This document shows positions 8,641 through 17,357 of a stretch of 36,221 nt of DNA, piece after piece. Each line of letters begins with the position of its first letter. Positions within the stretch are counted from its first letter, which is position 1. The position numbers and the translations under genes are program-made. The stretch spans positions 1-36,221 of the forward strand of contig JAUYFW010000172.1 in NCBI GenBank assembly GCA_030690835.1, read 5' to 3'. This DNA is from Sulfurimicrobium sp. Lineage in GTDB: Bacteria > Pseudomonadota > Gammaproteobacteria > Burkholderiales > Sulfuricellaceae. Below the pieces are notes generated by a model, which ran no database searches, had not been told where the DNA came from, and saw only the letters and a list, made by a program, of their open reading frames with translations.

Positions 8641-9633
8641 ATGACCTTTTTCGACATATTGGCCGCAAAGCGGCACTGCGTCCCCCTCGCCCGCAGGCGG
8701 GAGAGGGTTAGGGGTGAGGGCATTGGACTGCTCTTGGCAAGCCTCGCTATATTCCATCTGGCCGGCTGCTCTTCGGTCACGCCTCGCGCCGAGCGTCCCG
8801 CATCCGCTGCCGCCAAACCGATCAAGGGCGGCGGCTATTATCTTGACGACGGCCCGGGCGATAATCCCCCCGCCAATCTCGATGCCATCCCGGACGCCGA
8901 GCCCAGGCCCGAACCCTTGAACAAGTTCGCCAACCGGCCCTATACCGTGCTGGGGCAGAGCTACACGCCTGCCACCCGGCTTGGCGCATACAAGGCGCGC
9001 GGCATTGCCTCCTGGTACGGTCGCCGTTACCACGGCCAGAAAACCGCCGTGGGCGAAACTTACGACATGTACGCCATGAGCGCCGCCCACCCCACCCTGC
9101 CCATCCCCAGCTACGCCCGGGTGACCAATGTCGGCAATGGCAAAGCGGTGGTGGTGCGCATCAACGACCGCGGACCGTTCCACAGCAATCGCCTGGTCGA
9201 CCTTTCCTACACTGCGGCCTACAAGCTGGGCGTGCTTAATGGTGGCACCAACCAGGTCGAGGTGGAAAGCATCGACCCCGGTAATTACCAGATGGCGGCA
9301 AGCAGACCCCCGGTCAATAACGCCGAGGTCAGCTCTGTTGCCACTGCGCAGCCATTGGCGCTGGTCGCCGCCACGCCGGCAGTGCCGCCTGCCACGGGAA
9401 CGGATGGCAGCGTCTTCCTGCAACTCGGCGCTTTCAGCTCGCGCGAAAATGCGGAGAACTTCAGCGGCAAGATGAAATTGGGCCTGGGACAACTGGTCGA
9501 AAAATTGCAGATCGTGGATGCCGGCGGCCTGTTCCGTGTTCGACTTGGGCCTTATGCCAGCCGTACCGAAGCAGGCGAGGCGGCCACCCGGATCGGCCAG
9601 GCGGCGAATATCTCGCCGGTGATTGCGCGCTAA
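8641..9633 (+). CDS. rlpA: Septal ring lytic transglycosylase RlpA family lipoprotein (start uncertain: ATG 8641 or 8599)
   Basis: GIGLLLASLAIFHLAGCSS lipobox; YKARGIASWYGRRYHGQKTAVGETYDMYAMSAAHPTLPIPSYARVTNVGNGKAVVVRINDRGPF (double-psi barrel) and C-terminal SPOR-like domain. Confidence 0.9.
   Translation: MTFFDILAAKRHCVPLARRRERVRGEGIGLLLASLAIFHLAGCSSVTPRAERPASAAAKPIKGGGYYLDDGPGDNPPANLDAIPDAEPRPEPLNKFANRPYTVLGQSYTPATRLGAYKARGIASWYGRRYHGQKTAVGETYDMYAMSAAHPTLPIPSYARVTNVGNGKAVVVRINDRGPFHSNRLVDLSYTAAYKLGVLNGGTNQVEVESIDPGNYQMAASRPPVNNAEVSSVATAQPLALVAATPAVPPATGTDGSVFLQLGAFSSRENAENFSGKMKLGLGQLVEKLQIVDAGGLFRVRLGPYASRTEAGEAATRIGQAANISPVIAR
8673..8722. repeat. Palindromic repeat (gcactgcgtccccctcgcccgcaggcgggagagggttaggggtgagggca)
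   Basis: Near-identical to the reverse complement of 29925-29973; a diverged partial relative occurs around 8510-8550. Confidence 0.85.
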
Positions 9634-9739
9634 ATGATGATCGCGAAATGATGGCCTACGCACTTTCCCGAGAGGGAGCGCAGGACCATCGCCGCTGCCC
9701 GGGGTTCCGCGCCCGGAGCGCCATCCATTCGGAAAGCAA

Positions 9740-10702
9740 ATGAGTTACCAGCCGCCTTTTTCAATTACCCCGGCGATTTTGCAAAGCGTGGCGGATATTT
9801 GTCAGTTGCTGGGCCGGTGGTCAGTGGTTGGCGACACCGCGCTATCGCCTCATTTGCGCCGCAACAATCGCATTCGCACGATTCAGGCTTCCCTCGCCAT
9901 CGAGAACAACACGCTCAGCCTGGAGCAAGTGACGGCGGTTATCGAAGGCAAGCGCGTGCTGGGTTTGCCGCGCGAAATTCAGGAAGTGCGCAACGCTTTT
10001 GCGGCTTACGAGAGTCTTGCGGACTGGCGGGCGAACAAGACCGATGATCTGCTGGCCGCGCATGGGATGCTGATGGCGGGGCTGGCTGACGATGCGGGCG
10101 CTTTTCGCGCGGGGGGCGTGGGTATTTATCGCGGCCGGGAGCTGGTTCACATGGCGCCACCCCCCAGCCGCGTGCCTGATCTGGTGGCGGACTTGCTGGC
10201 CTGGGTGGCGCGTGCCGAGGTTCACCCCTTGATTGCCAGCAGCGTATTCCATTACGAATTCGAATTCATTCACCCTTTTTCCGATGGCAACGGGCGCATG
10301 GGGCGGCTGTGGCAAACCTTGATCCTGAGCGAATGGCAGGCCCTTCTGGCCTATTTGCCGGTGGAAACGGTGATACGCGATCGGCAAGCGGATTATTACC
10401 GGGTCCTGGGCGAGGCCGATGCGGCTGCCGACGCCACCCCATTTGTCGGCTTCATGCTGCAAGCCTTGCTCGCGGCGATGCGGGAAGCAATGGCGCAAAC
10501 AGGTTCGGAGAAGAGTTCGGAGAAGAGTTCGGAGAAAATACTCGCCTGCCTACGCCAGACACCGAGTCTGTCAGCAAGAGACATTGCCCTGAAGCTGAAT
10601 ATGAGTCCGCGAGCGGTGGAAAAACAGCTTGCCGCGCTCAAGAAATCCGCTCGCCTGCGCCGGGTTGGGGCCGCCAAGGGCGGGCATTGGGAGGTGTTGT
10701 AA
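9740..10702 (+). CDS. Fic domain protein with inhibitory-helix motif and C-terminal winged-helix-like region
   Basis: HPFSDGNGRMGRLWQTLIL matches the Fic motif HPFx(D/E)GNGRxxR; TIQASLAIENNTLS matches (S/T)xxxE(G/N); C-terminal ACLRQTPSLSARDIALKLNMSPRAVEKQLAALKKSARLRRVG. Confidence 0.93.
   Translation: MSYQPPFSITPAILQSVADICQLLGRWSVVGDTALSPHLRRNNRIRTIQASLAIENNTLSLEQVTAVIEGKRVLGLPREIQEVRNAFAAYESLADWRANKTDDLLAAHGMLMAGLADDAGAFRAGGVGIYRGRELVHMAPPPSRVPDLVADLLAWVARAEVHPLIASSVFHYEFEFIHPFSDGNGRMGRLWQTLILSEWQALLAYLPVETVIRDRQADYYRVLGEADAAADATPFVGFMLQALLAAMREAMAQTGSEKSSEKSSEKILACLRQTPSLSARDIALKLNMSPRAVEKQLAALKKSARLRRVGAAKGGHWEVL
10503..10538 (+). repeat. Three tandem 12-bp repeats within the fic coding sequence
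   Basis: gttcggagaaga / gttcggagaaga / gttcggagaaaa, encoding the SEKSSEKSSEK linker. Confidence 0.95.
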
Positions 10703-10783
10703 GCCCGACCAGACCGCTAATGAGGAACCCGGACGCCAGTCGCCTGTCTGTTATAATTCACCGCCCTCACTCACGGACCCGAT

Positions 10784-11917
10784 ATGAAATACCTGTTGCT
10801 GATTTTCGCCTCACTATTCTCCACCCTTGCCGCCGCAGAGCAGGTCCTGCCGCTCCCCCCCGCCCCGCCTATCGCCGCCCGCGCCTACCTGCTCGCCGAC
10901 TTCCAGAGCGGACGCCTGCTGGTACAACAAGGCATCAATGATCGCGTCGAACCGGCTTCGTTGACCAAGCTGATGACGGCCTACCTGACCTTCACCGCCC
11001 TCAAGCAGGGACGGATCAAGATGGATCAGGTGCTGCCGGTTTCGGAGAAAGCCTGGCGCACCGAAGGTTCGCGCATGTTCATCGAGATCAACCGGCCTGT
11101 CACGGTAAACGAGCTGATCCACGGCATGATCATCCAGTCCGGCAACGACGCCTGCATCACGCTGGCGGAGGGTATTGCGGGCAGCGAGGAAGTGTTCGCT
11201 CAGATGATGAACCAGCAGGCGGTGCGACTGGGGATGAAAAACACCCATTACATGAATTCCACCGGCCTGCCGCACCCGCAGCATTACACCACGGCCTATG
11301 ATCTTTCGCTCTTGGCCGCAGCGATCATCCGCGACTTCCCCGAGGACTACAAGTTCTACTCGATGAAGGAATATCGCTACAACAACATCACCCAGCCCAA
11401 CCGTAACCGCCTGTTGTGGCTGGACCCCAGCGTGGACGGCATGAAGACCGGGCACACCGAATCCGCCGGCTTCTGCCTCATCGCCACGTCGAAACGCGAG
11501 CCGATGCGCCTGATCTCGGTGGTGCTGGGTGCCTCTTCCGACCATGTGCGCGCCACCGAAAGCCAGAAGCTGCTGAATTACGGCTTCCAGTTCTTCGAAA
11601 GCAAACGCCTTTACGCCAAAAATCAGACCATCTCCACCCTGCCGGTATGGAAAGGCAGCGAGAAAACGCTCAGGGCGGGGGTCAGCCAGGACCTCCTGGT
11701 CACCCTGCCCAAAGGCTATTACAGCCGCCTCAAAGCCACGGTGACCAGCAAGCAGCCGTTGCTCGCCCCGATTTCCGCCGGCCAGGTAGTGGGTACTATC
11801 CAGCTCACGCTGGACGACAAGCCCTTTGCCAGTTATCCGCTGGTGGCACTGGATAACGTGGCGATGGGTAATGTCTTCGGGCGTGCGCTGGATAGCGTCA
11901 AGCTGTGGTTCAAATAG
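10784..11917 (+). CDS. dacC: D-alanyl-D-alanine carboxypeptidase (PBP5/6 family)
   Basis: Signal peptide; PASLTKLMTAYLTF (SxxK), SGNDACITLAEG (SxN), DGMKTGHTESAGFCLIATS (KTG). Confidence 0.93.
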   Translation: MKYLLLIFASLFSTLAAAEQVLPLPPAPPIAARAYLLADFQSGRLLVQQGINDRVEPASLTKLMTAYLTFTALKQGRIKMDQVLPVSEKAWRTEGSRMFIEINRPVTVNELIHGMIIQSGNDACITLAEGIAGSEEVFAQMMNQQAVRLGMKNTHYMNSTGLPHPQHYTTAYDLSLLAAAIIRDFPEDYKFYSMKEYRYNNITQPNRNRLLWLDPSVDGMKTGHTESAGFCLIATSKREPMRLISVVLGASSDHVRATESQKLLNYGFQFFESKRLYAKNQTISTLPVWKGSEKTLRAGVSQDLLVTLPKGYYSRLKATVTSKQPLLAPISAGQVVGTIQLTLDDKPFASYPLVALDNVAMGNVFGRALDSVKLWFK

Positions 11918-12768
11918 TCTATTTGAACGGTGCCTTTCTGCCGCTGGAAGAAGCCCGCGTGCCGGTGCTGGACCGCGGCTTCATCTTCGGTGATGGCGTG
12001 TACGAGGTGATCCCGGCCTACTCGCGCCATCCTTTCCGTCTTGCCGAGCATTTGCAGCGATTGCAGCACAGCCTGGACGGCATTCGCCTGTTCAATCCCC
12101 ATTCGGATGTCGAATGGCATGAACTGGTGCGGGGGCTGATAGCGCGCAACGAGGGCGAGGACCAATACCTCTACCTGCACATCACGCGCGGCGTGGCCAG
12201 GCGCGACCATGCTTTTCCCCAGGACACGCCGCCCACCGTATTCATGATGAGCAGCCCGCTGGCGCCCGCCGCCCCAGCGCTGCGGGAACACGGCGTGGTG
12301 GCCATCACCGCGCCGGACAACCGCTGGCTGCGCTGCGACATCAAGGCCATTTCGCTGCTGCCCAACGTGCTGCTGCGCCAGCTGGCGGTGGACGCCGGCG
12401 CCGCCGAAACCGTGCTGTTGCGCGACGGCTTCCTCAGCGAAGGTGCGGCCAGCAACATTTTTGTCGTCAAGGATGGCGTCCTGCTTGCTCCGCCCAAAGA
12501 TCACCTGATGCTGCCGGGGATCACCTACGACGTGGTGCTGGAGCTTGCCGCCGCCCATGGCATTCCCTCGCGCGTGGCGCCGGTAGCCGAAAGCACGCTG
12601 CGTGGCGCGGATGAAATCTGGCTGACTTCCTCCACCCGCGAAGTGCAGGCCATCACCCGCCTCGACGGTAGCCCGGTTGGCACCGGCGAGCCGGGGCCAT
12701 TGTTCCGCAAAATGGACCAGTTTTACCAGGATTACAAAGCCACCATAATGCGCCAACCCTCGCCATGA
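11905..12768 (+). CDS. dat: D-amino acid aminotransferase (class IV PLP), GTG start overlapping dacC
   Basis: VVQIVYLNGAFLPLEEARVPVLDRGFIFGDGVYEVIPAYSRHPFRLAEHLQRL ... LRDGFLSEGAASNIFVVKDGVLLAPPKDHLMLPGITYDVVLELA. Confidence 0.92.
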   Translation: MVQIVYLNGAFLPLEEARVPVLDRGFIFGDGVYEVIPAYSRHPFRLAEHLQRLQHSLDGIRLFNPHSDVEWHELVRGLIARNEGEDQYLYLHITRGVARRDHAFPQDTPPTVFMMSSPLAPAAPALREHGVVAITAPDNRWLRCDIKAISLLPNVLLRQLAVDAGAAETVLLRDGFLSEGAASNIFVVKDGVLLAPPKDHLMLPGITYDVVLELAAAHGIPSRVAPVAESTLRGADEIWLTSSTREVQAITRLDGSPVGTGEPGPLFRKMDQFYQDYKATIMRQPSP

Positions 12769-13046
12769 ATGATCAGGATATGAGCACCCAGGAAACCCTG
12801 CTGGAATTCCCCTGCGCCTTCCCCATCAAGATCATGGGGCGGATGGAGGACGCTTTCGCCGCTACCATGGTGGAAGTCGTGCTGAGCCACGCGCCGGATT
12901 TCGACGCAGCCAGCGTGAGCATGAAAGCCAGCAGCGGCAACAAGTATCTGTCTCTCACCTGCACCATCAACGCCACGTCGAAACAGCAACTGGACGATCT
13001 TTACCGTGAAATCAGCGCGCATCCGCTGGTGGTGATGGCGCTTTAG
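12765..13046 (+). CDS. ybeD: DUF493 family protein (YbeD-like)
   Basis: 93 aa, ETLLEFPCAFPIKIMGRMEDAFAATMVEVV...LSLTCTINATSKQQLDDLYREISAHPLVVMAL; adjacent to lipB as expected. Confidence 0.93.
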   Translation: MNDQDMSTQETLLEFPCAFPIKIMGRMEDAFAATMVEVVLSHAPDFDAASVSMKASSGNKYLSLTCTINATSKQQLDDLYREISAHPLVVMAL

Positions 13047-13133
13047 AGCGTGAAGAGTGAAAGGTGAAATGTGAAAAGTTGGACTAGAGAGGCGCCATTA
13101 CCCGCTTCACACTTCACTTTTCACGCTTCACTC
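13047..13133. repeat. Imperfect palindromic repeat (gtgaagagtgaaaggtgaaatgtgaaaag...cttcacacttcacttttcacgcttcac)
   Basis: GTGAA-rich arm at 13048-13078 complementary to TTCAC-rich arm at 13105-13131. Confidence 0.75.
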
Positions 13134-13136
13134 AAA

Positions 13137-13820
13137 GTGCGATACCTCGGCATCGTGGAATATGAGCCCACCTTCCAGGCCATGCAGGACTTCACCGCCC
13201 AGCGCAATGCGGAAACCCCGGACGAAATCTGGCTGTTGCAGCATCCGCCGGTTTACACCCAGGGTCTGGCCGGCAAGCCGGAACACCTGCTGCGGACGAG
13301 CCAGATTCCGGTGGTGAAGATTGACCGCGGCGGCCAGATCACTTATCACGGCCCTGGTCAGGTCGTGGCGTATATCCTGCTCGACCTCAAGCGGCACGGC
13401 ATGGGCGTCAAGGAACTGGTGCGCCGCATGGAGCAGGCGGTGATCGATCTGCTGGCTGTCCATGGCGTGCTGGCCGCGCGGCGCGACAAGGCGCCCGGCG
13501 TGTACGTGAACAATGCCAAGATCGCCGCGCTGGGATTGCGCATCAGGAACAACTGCAGCTACCACGGCCTGTGTCTTAACGTGGACATGGATCTCACGCC
13601 CTACGCCAGCATCAATCCCTGCGGCTATGCCGGGCTGGAGGTGACGCAGACCCGCGACCAGGGCGTGAACGCTGATGCGGATACGCTGGCGGAGGAACTG
13701 GCGCGGCATCTGCTGTTGCAGTTGGGATATACTGAAAAACGAATTAACCACGGAGGACACGGAGAGCACGGAGATTCTTCCACGCAAACCTCCGTGTCCT
13801 CCGTGCTCTCCGTGGTTTAA
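13137..13820 (+). CDS. lipB: Octanoyl-[ACP]:protein N-octanoyltransferase; likely GTG start 13137 (ORF track from 13071)
   Basis: VRYLGIVEYEPTFQAMQDFTAQRNAETPDEIWLLQHPPVYTQGLAGKPEHLL...QITYHGPGQVVAYILLDLKRHG...KIAALGLRIRNNCSYHGLCLNVDMDL. Terminal ~25 aa are repeat-encoded. Confidence 0.94.
   Translation: MRYLGIVEYEPTFQAMQDFTAQRNAETPDEIWLLQHPPVYTQGLAGKPEHLLRTSQIPVVKIDRGGQITYHGPGQVVAYILLDLKRHGMGVKELVRRMEQAVIDLLAVHGVLAARRDKAPGVYVNNAKIAALGLRIRNNCSYHGLCLNVDMDLTPYASINPCGYAGLEVTQTRDQGVNADADTLAEELARHLLLQLGYTEKRINHGGHGEHGDSSTQTSVSSVLSVV
13742..13820. repeat. CACGGAGGACACGGAG-type palindromic repeat
   Basis: ttaaccacggaggacacggagagcacggag ... ctccgtgtcctccgtgctctccgtggtttaa. Confidence 0.9.
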
Positions 13821-13832
13821 ATCAAGGTTCTC

Positions 13833-14864
13833 ATGGCAGACCCAAAACTTCACAAAGGCGCCGCCAAGACGTCGCGCATCCCGATCAAGATCGTGCCCCA
13901 GGAGCCGTTGCGCAAGCCTGCGTGGATACGCAGCAAGGTGGCGTCGGGCGGAAAGTTCGGCGAGATCAAGCACATCCTGCGCGAGCACGGTCTGCACACG
14001 GTGTGCGAGGAAGCCTCCTGCCCCAATATCGGCGAGTGCTTCAGCCACGGCACCGCCACTTTCATGATCCTCGGCGACCTGTGCACGCGGCGCTGCCCGT
14101 TCTGCGACGTGGGCCACGGCAAGCCCCTGCCGCCGGATGCCGGCGAGCCGGAACAACTGGCGCGCACCATCGCCGCCATGAAGCTGAAATACGTGGTCAT
14201 CACCAGCGTCGACCGGGACGATCTGCGCGATGGCGGGGCCGGGCATTTCGCCGCCTGCATCGGCGCCGTGCGCGCTGCCTCGCCGCACACCCGCATCGAA
14301 ACCCTGGTGCCCGATTTCCGTGGCCGCATGGACGCCGCCCTGGAAATTCTCGGCAATGAGCCGCCTGACATATTCAACCACAACCTGGAAACCGTGCCGC
14401 GCCTTTACAAACAGGCCCGCCCTGGCGCCGATTACGCCCATTCGCTGCAACTGCTGCAGGCCTTCAAGCAAAAACACCCCGCCATCCCGACCAAATCCGG
14501 CCTGATGGTCGGCCTGGGCGAAACCGACGCGGAAATCCTTGATGTAATGCGTGACCTGCGCGCCCACGACGTGGACATGCTGACCATCGGCCAATACCTG
14601 CAACCCTCGCGCCACCACCTGCCGGTGACGCGCTTCGTGACACCGCAGCAGTTCGAGGCGTTCTCCCGCGCGGCAAACGAAATGGGCTTCAAGAATGCCG
14701 CCTGCGGACCGATGGTGCGGTCCAGCTATCACGCCGATTTGCAGGCGCTGGCAGCGTGGGATACCGAAAATCATTTCCGCACCCTGGCGGCCACCGGCGA
14801 TGTGCGCCAAGCGCTGGCAATCCTGGATCGGCTTGATGCCGAAGACAGTAAAACGGCATTTTGA
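13833..14864 (+). CDS. lipA: Lipoyl synthase (radical SAM)
   Basis: [41 protein letters not shown]; both Cys motifs present. Confidence 0.97.
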   Translation: MADPKLHKGAAKTSRIPIKIVPQEPLRKPAWIRSKVASGGKFGEIKHILREHGLHTVCEEASCPNIGECFSHGTATFMILGDLCTRRCPFCDVGHGKPLPPDAGEPEQLARTIAAMKLKYVVITSVDRDDLRDGGAGHFAACIGAVRAASPHTRIETLVPDFRGRMDAALEILGNEPPDIFNHNLETVPRLYKQARPGADYAHSLQLLQAFKQKHPAIPTKSGLMVGLGETDAEILDVMRDLRAHDVDMLTIGQYLQPSRHHLPVTRFVTPQQFEAFSRAANEMGFKNAACGPMVRSSYHADLQALAAWDTENHFRTLAATGDVRQALAILDRLDAEDSKTAF

Positions 14865-15118
14865 GTTGGGGCGTGATCTTTGAACAATCGTATTGCCGCA
14901 TTGGCAGCCGGGCCTATAAACAAGTTACCCGGCATCAGTCCGCCTCGCGCCCCTTGAATGTCCCTGATCTGCCGGTACGGGTAGGGGATGAGTTGGTTTG
15001 ATGGCCGCCGGATAAAACGCAGTCCATGTTTTTTAACCTGCCCCATTACAAAAATCCGGTTGACGATGATGCGACCGGGTATATACTAATAAACTATATT
15101 TCAATAGCCGGGGCCACC

Positions 15119-15352
15119 ATGAAAATCGCAAAACTGTTTCAAAATGGCCAGAGCCAAGCGGTCAGGCTTCCAAAGGAATTCCGCTTCGAGGGCGAAGAGG
15201 TGTTCATCAAAAAAACCGGTAATGTGGTGATGCTGATCCCGATTTTACATTCTTGGGATTCCTTGCTGGGTAGCCTGGATAAATTCACCCCCGATTTCAT
15301 GTCCGAGCGCAACCAGCCGCAACAACAGCCCCGTGAGGATGTTTTTGCATGA
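15119..15352 (+). CDS. vapB: VapB-type (AbrB/MazE fold) antitoxin
   Basis: MKIAKLFQNGQSQAVRLPKEFRFEGEEVFIKKTGNVVMLIP; overlaps the following toxin by ATGA. Confidence 0.9.
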   Translation: MKIAKLFQNGQSQAVRLPKEFRFEGEEVFIKKTGNVVMLIPILHSWDSLLGSLDKFTPDFMSERNQPQQQPREDVFA

Positions 15353-15756
15353 TTGTGATGTTGGACACCAATACCTGCATCGCACTGATCAAACGCAAGC
15401 CGGTTCACGCCTTACAAAAATTCAGTGAATATCAGGTCGGCGACATTGGCATCTCAGCCGTAACGCTGGCAGAGCTACGCTACGGCGTTTCCAAAAGCCA
15501 GCACCAAGCCAGAAATCAGGCGGCACTGGATGAGTTCATGCTGCCACTGGAATTTGCGGCATTCGATGAGCAGGCAACGGTCGCTTATGGGGTACTGCGT
15601 GCGGCGCTGGAAAAACAGGGCACTCCCATAGGCCCGCTGGATACCATGATAGCCGCGCATGCACTAAGTCTGGGCGTAACGCTGGTCACGAATAATACGC
15701 GGGAGTTTAATCGTGTCCCCGCGCTTACGGTCGTTGACTGGATCAAGCACGATTAG
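15349..15756 (+). CDS. vapC: VapC-type PIN domain toxin
   Basis: MIVMLDTNTCIALIKRKP...ISAVTLAELRYGVSKS...GPLDTMIAAHALSLGVTLVTNNTREFNRVPALTVVDW; conserved PIN acidic residues. Confidence 0.94.
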   Translation: MIVMLDTNTCIALIKRKPVHALQKFSEYQVGDIGISAVTLAELRYGVSKSQHQARNQAALDEFMLPLEFAAFDEQATVAYGVLRAALEKQGTPIGPLDTMIAAHALSLGVTLVTNNTREFNRVPALTVVDWIKHD

Positions 15757-15948
15757 CAGTATGTATTTTAATCCCCGTGAGCGAGGCGGGCTTTCAGTGT
15801 GTTGGCGGGACAATCGGGCTACGTCCCCTATATATTGATAATTCTAGATTTCTCAGTTGGCACGTATCTATAACTTGCCGAGCATTAAGCAGGCTGCGGC
15901 ATTCAAGCACTCTCCCAACTGGCGATGAGAAATTTGGATATTTGCGCT

Positions 15949-16377
15949 ATGGTCGACAGGCTCACTACTGAGCAACGGAGTTATCTAATGGCTCGCATAA
16001 GGGGCCGCGATACTGATCTTGAAATTTTGGTAAGGCGCAAATTATGGGCCAAAGGACTACGTTTCCGCTTAGGCCGAACAATGCCTCTGCCAGGAAAACC
16101 TGATTTGGTTTTCGTTGGGCCACGAGTAGCCGTGTTTGTCGATGGCTGCTTTTGGCATGGCTGTCCGTCCCACGGCCATATCCCAAAATCCAACACAACT
16201 TATTGGCAGAAGAAATTGATGAATAACATAGCAAGGGACAAATGGACGGATAGCAAACTCATCCACCTTGGGTGGCTACCTGTACGGCTATGGGAACATG
16301 AAATCAAGGAAAATGTGGACGACTGTGTGAAACGAGTTACAGAAGCCCTGAGTCTGCGCAGGGCCACACGGAAATAA
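15949..16377 (+). CDS. vsr: Very short patch repair endonuclease (alternative start 15925)
   Basis: MVDRLTTEQRSYLMARIRGRDTDLEILVRRKLWAKGLRFRL...LPGKPDLVFVGPRVAVFVDGCFWHGCPSHGHIPKSNTTYWQKKL. Confidence 0.95.
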   Translation: MVDRLTTEQRSYLMARIRGRDTDLEILVRRKLWAKGLRFRLGRTMPLPGKPDLVFVGPRVAVFVDGCFWHGCPSHGHIPKSNTTYWQKKLMNNIARDKWTDSKLIHLGWLPVRLWEHEIKENVDDCVKRVTEALSLRRATRK

Positions 16378-16398
16378 TTGGGGAAAGAGCAAAGAGCT

Positions 16399-17343
16399 AT
16401 GCCAACAGCGGTCTCATTGTTTTCAGGGTGCGGCGGGTCGGACGCAGGAGTGGTGTCGGCTGGATTTGAGGTGCTCATGGCCAATGACCTTCTACCTTAC
16501 GCCCGTGATGTGTATATGGCTAACCATCCAAACACCGAGTATGTGGTAGGTGATGTTGCCAAAATCGAAAAATTTCCGGCGGCAGAGTTGCTAGTGGGAT
16601 GTTATCCCTGCCAGGGGTTTAGCCAGGGGGGGGTGCGGGACTCATCCAGGAAGATAAATACCCTCTATTTGGAATTTGCGCGGGCATTGCGGGCTATCCA
16701 GCCCAAGGCTTTTATTGTTGAAAATGTTTCTGGCATGGTGAGGAAAAATTTTGCCCATCTGCTGGAGGATCAGTTCCGCGTCTTCCGCGAGGCTGGTTAC
16801 AGTGTCAAGGCGGATGTACTCAATGCGGTTGATTACGGCGTGGCGCAGGAACGCAAGCGCATTTTCATTGTCGGTGTGCGCAATGATCTGGGCTTGGAAT
16901 ATCAGTTTCCCCATCCGACCCACGGCAGTGGCGGAGCGGCTGCCCCCCTTTCTATCCGGGATGCGATTGGCGATATGCCGGAATGGCCGGAAGGAGAGTT
17001 TTACGACCGGGATTTCCACTGGTACTACCTCTCGCGGGATCGTCGCCGAGGCTGGGAACAGCCTTCCAAAACCATTGTGGCAAACCCGCGCCATATGCCA
17101 TTGCACCCAATGAGCCCGCCGCTCAAGAAACTGGAACACAACGTCTGGCAGTTTCAGACGGACTCCCCGGCGCGGCGCTTCAGCTATCGGGAAGCAGCGC
17201 GATTGCAGGGATTTTCCCGCGATTTTGTTTTTCCTGATACTGAGCGCGGCAGCCTGGATATGCGCTATAAGGTGGCGGGCAACGCTGTGCCGCCGCCGTT
17301 ATTTGAGGCGGTGGCACGAGCGCTGCCGGATGTGTGGGATTAA
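16399..17343 (+). CDS. dcm: DNA (cytosine-5-)-methyltransferase
   Basis: AVSLFSGCGGSDAGVVSAGFEVLMANDL (motif I), GCYPCQGFSQGG (motif IV PCQ), FIVENVSGM (ENV), QERKRIFIVGVRND, RRFSYREAARLQGFSRDFVF, KVAGNAVPPPL. Confidence 0.95.
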   Translation: MPTAVSLFSGCGGSDAGVVSAGFEVLMANDLLPYARDVYMANHPNTEYVVGDVAKIEKFPAAELLVGCYPCQGFSQGGVRDSSRKINTLYLEFARALRAIQPKAFIVENVSGMVRKNFAHLLEDQFRVFREAGYSVKADVLNAVDYGVAQERKRIFIVGVRNDLGLEYQFPHPTHGSGGAAAPLSIRDAIGDMPEWPEGEFYDRDFHWYYLSRDRRRGWEQPSKTIVANPRHMPLHPMSPPLKKLEHNVWQFQTDSPARRFSYREAARLQGFSRDFVFPDTERGSLDMRYKVAGNAVPPPLFEAVARALPDVWD

Positions 17344-17357
17344 GCGATAGCCGACCC

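Noticed and set aside
13128-14810. 560-aa minus-strand ORF opposite lipB/lipA
   Set aside because: Antisense to two confidently identified genes and runs through the CACGGAGG repeat; low-complexity His/Gly/Ala-rich translation.
15769-15805. attttaatccccgtgagcgaggcgggctttcag resembles the general form of a CRISPR repeat
   Set aside because: Only one copy, no spacer-repeat periodicity and no cas genes nearby; not supportable as a CRISPR array.
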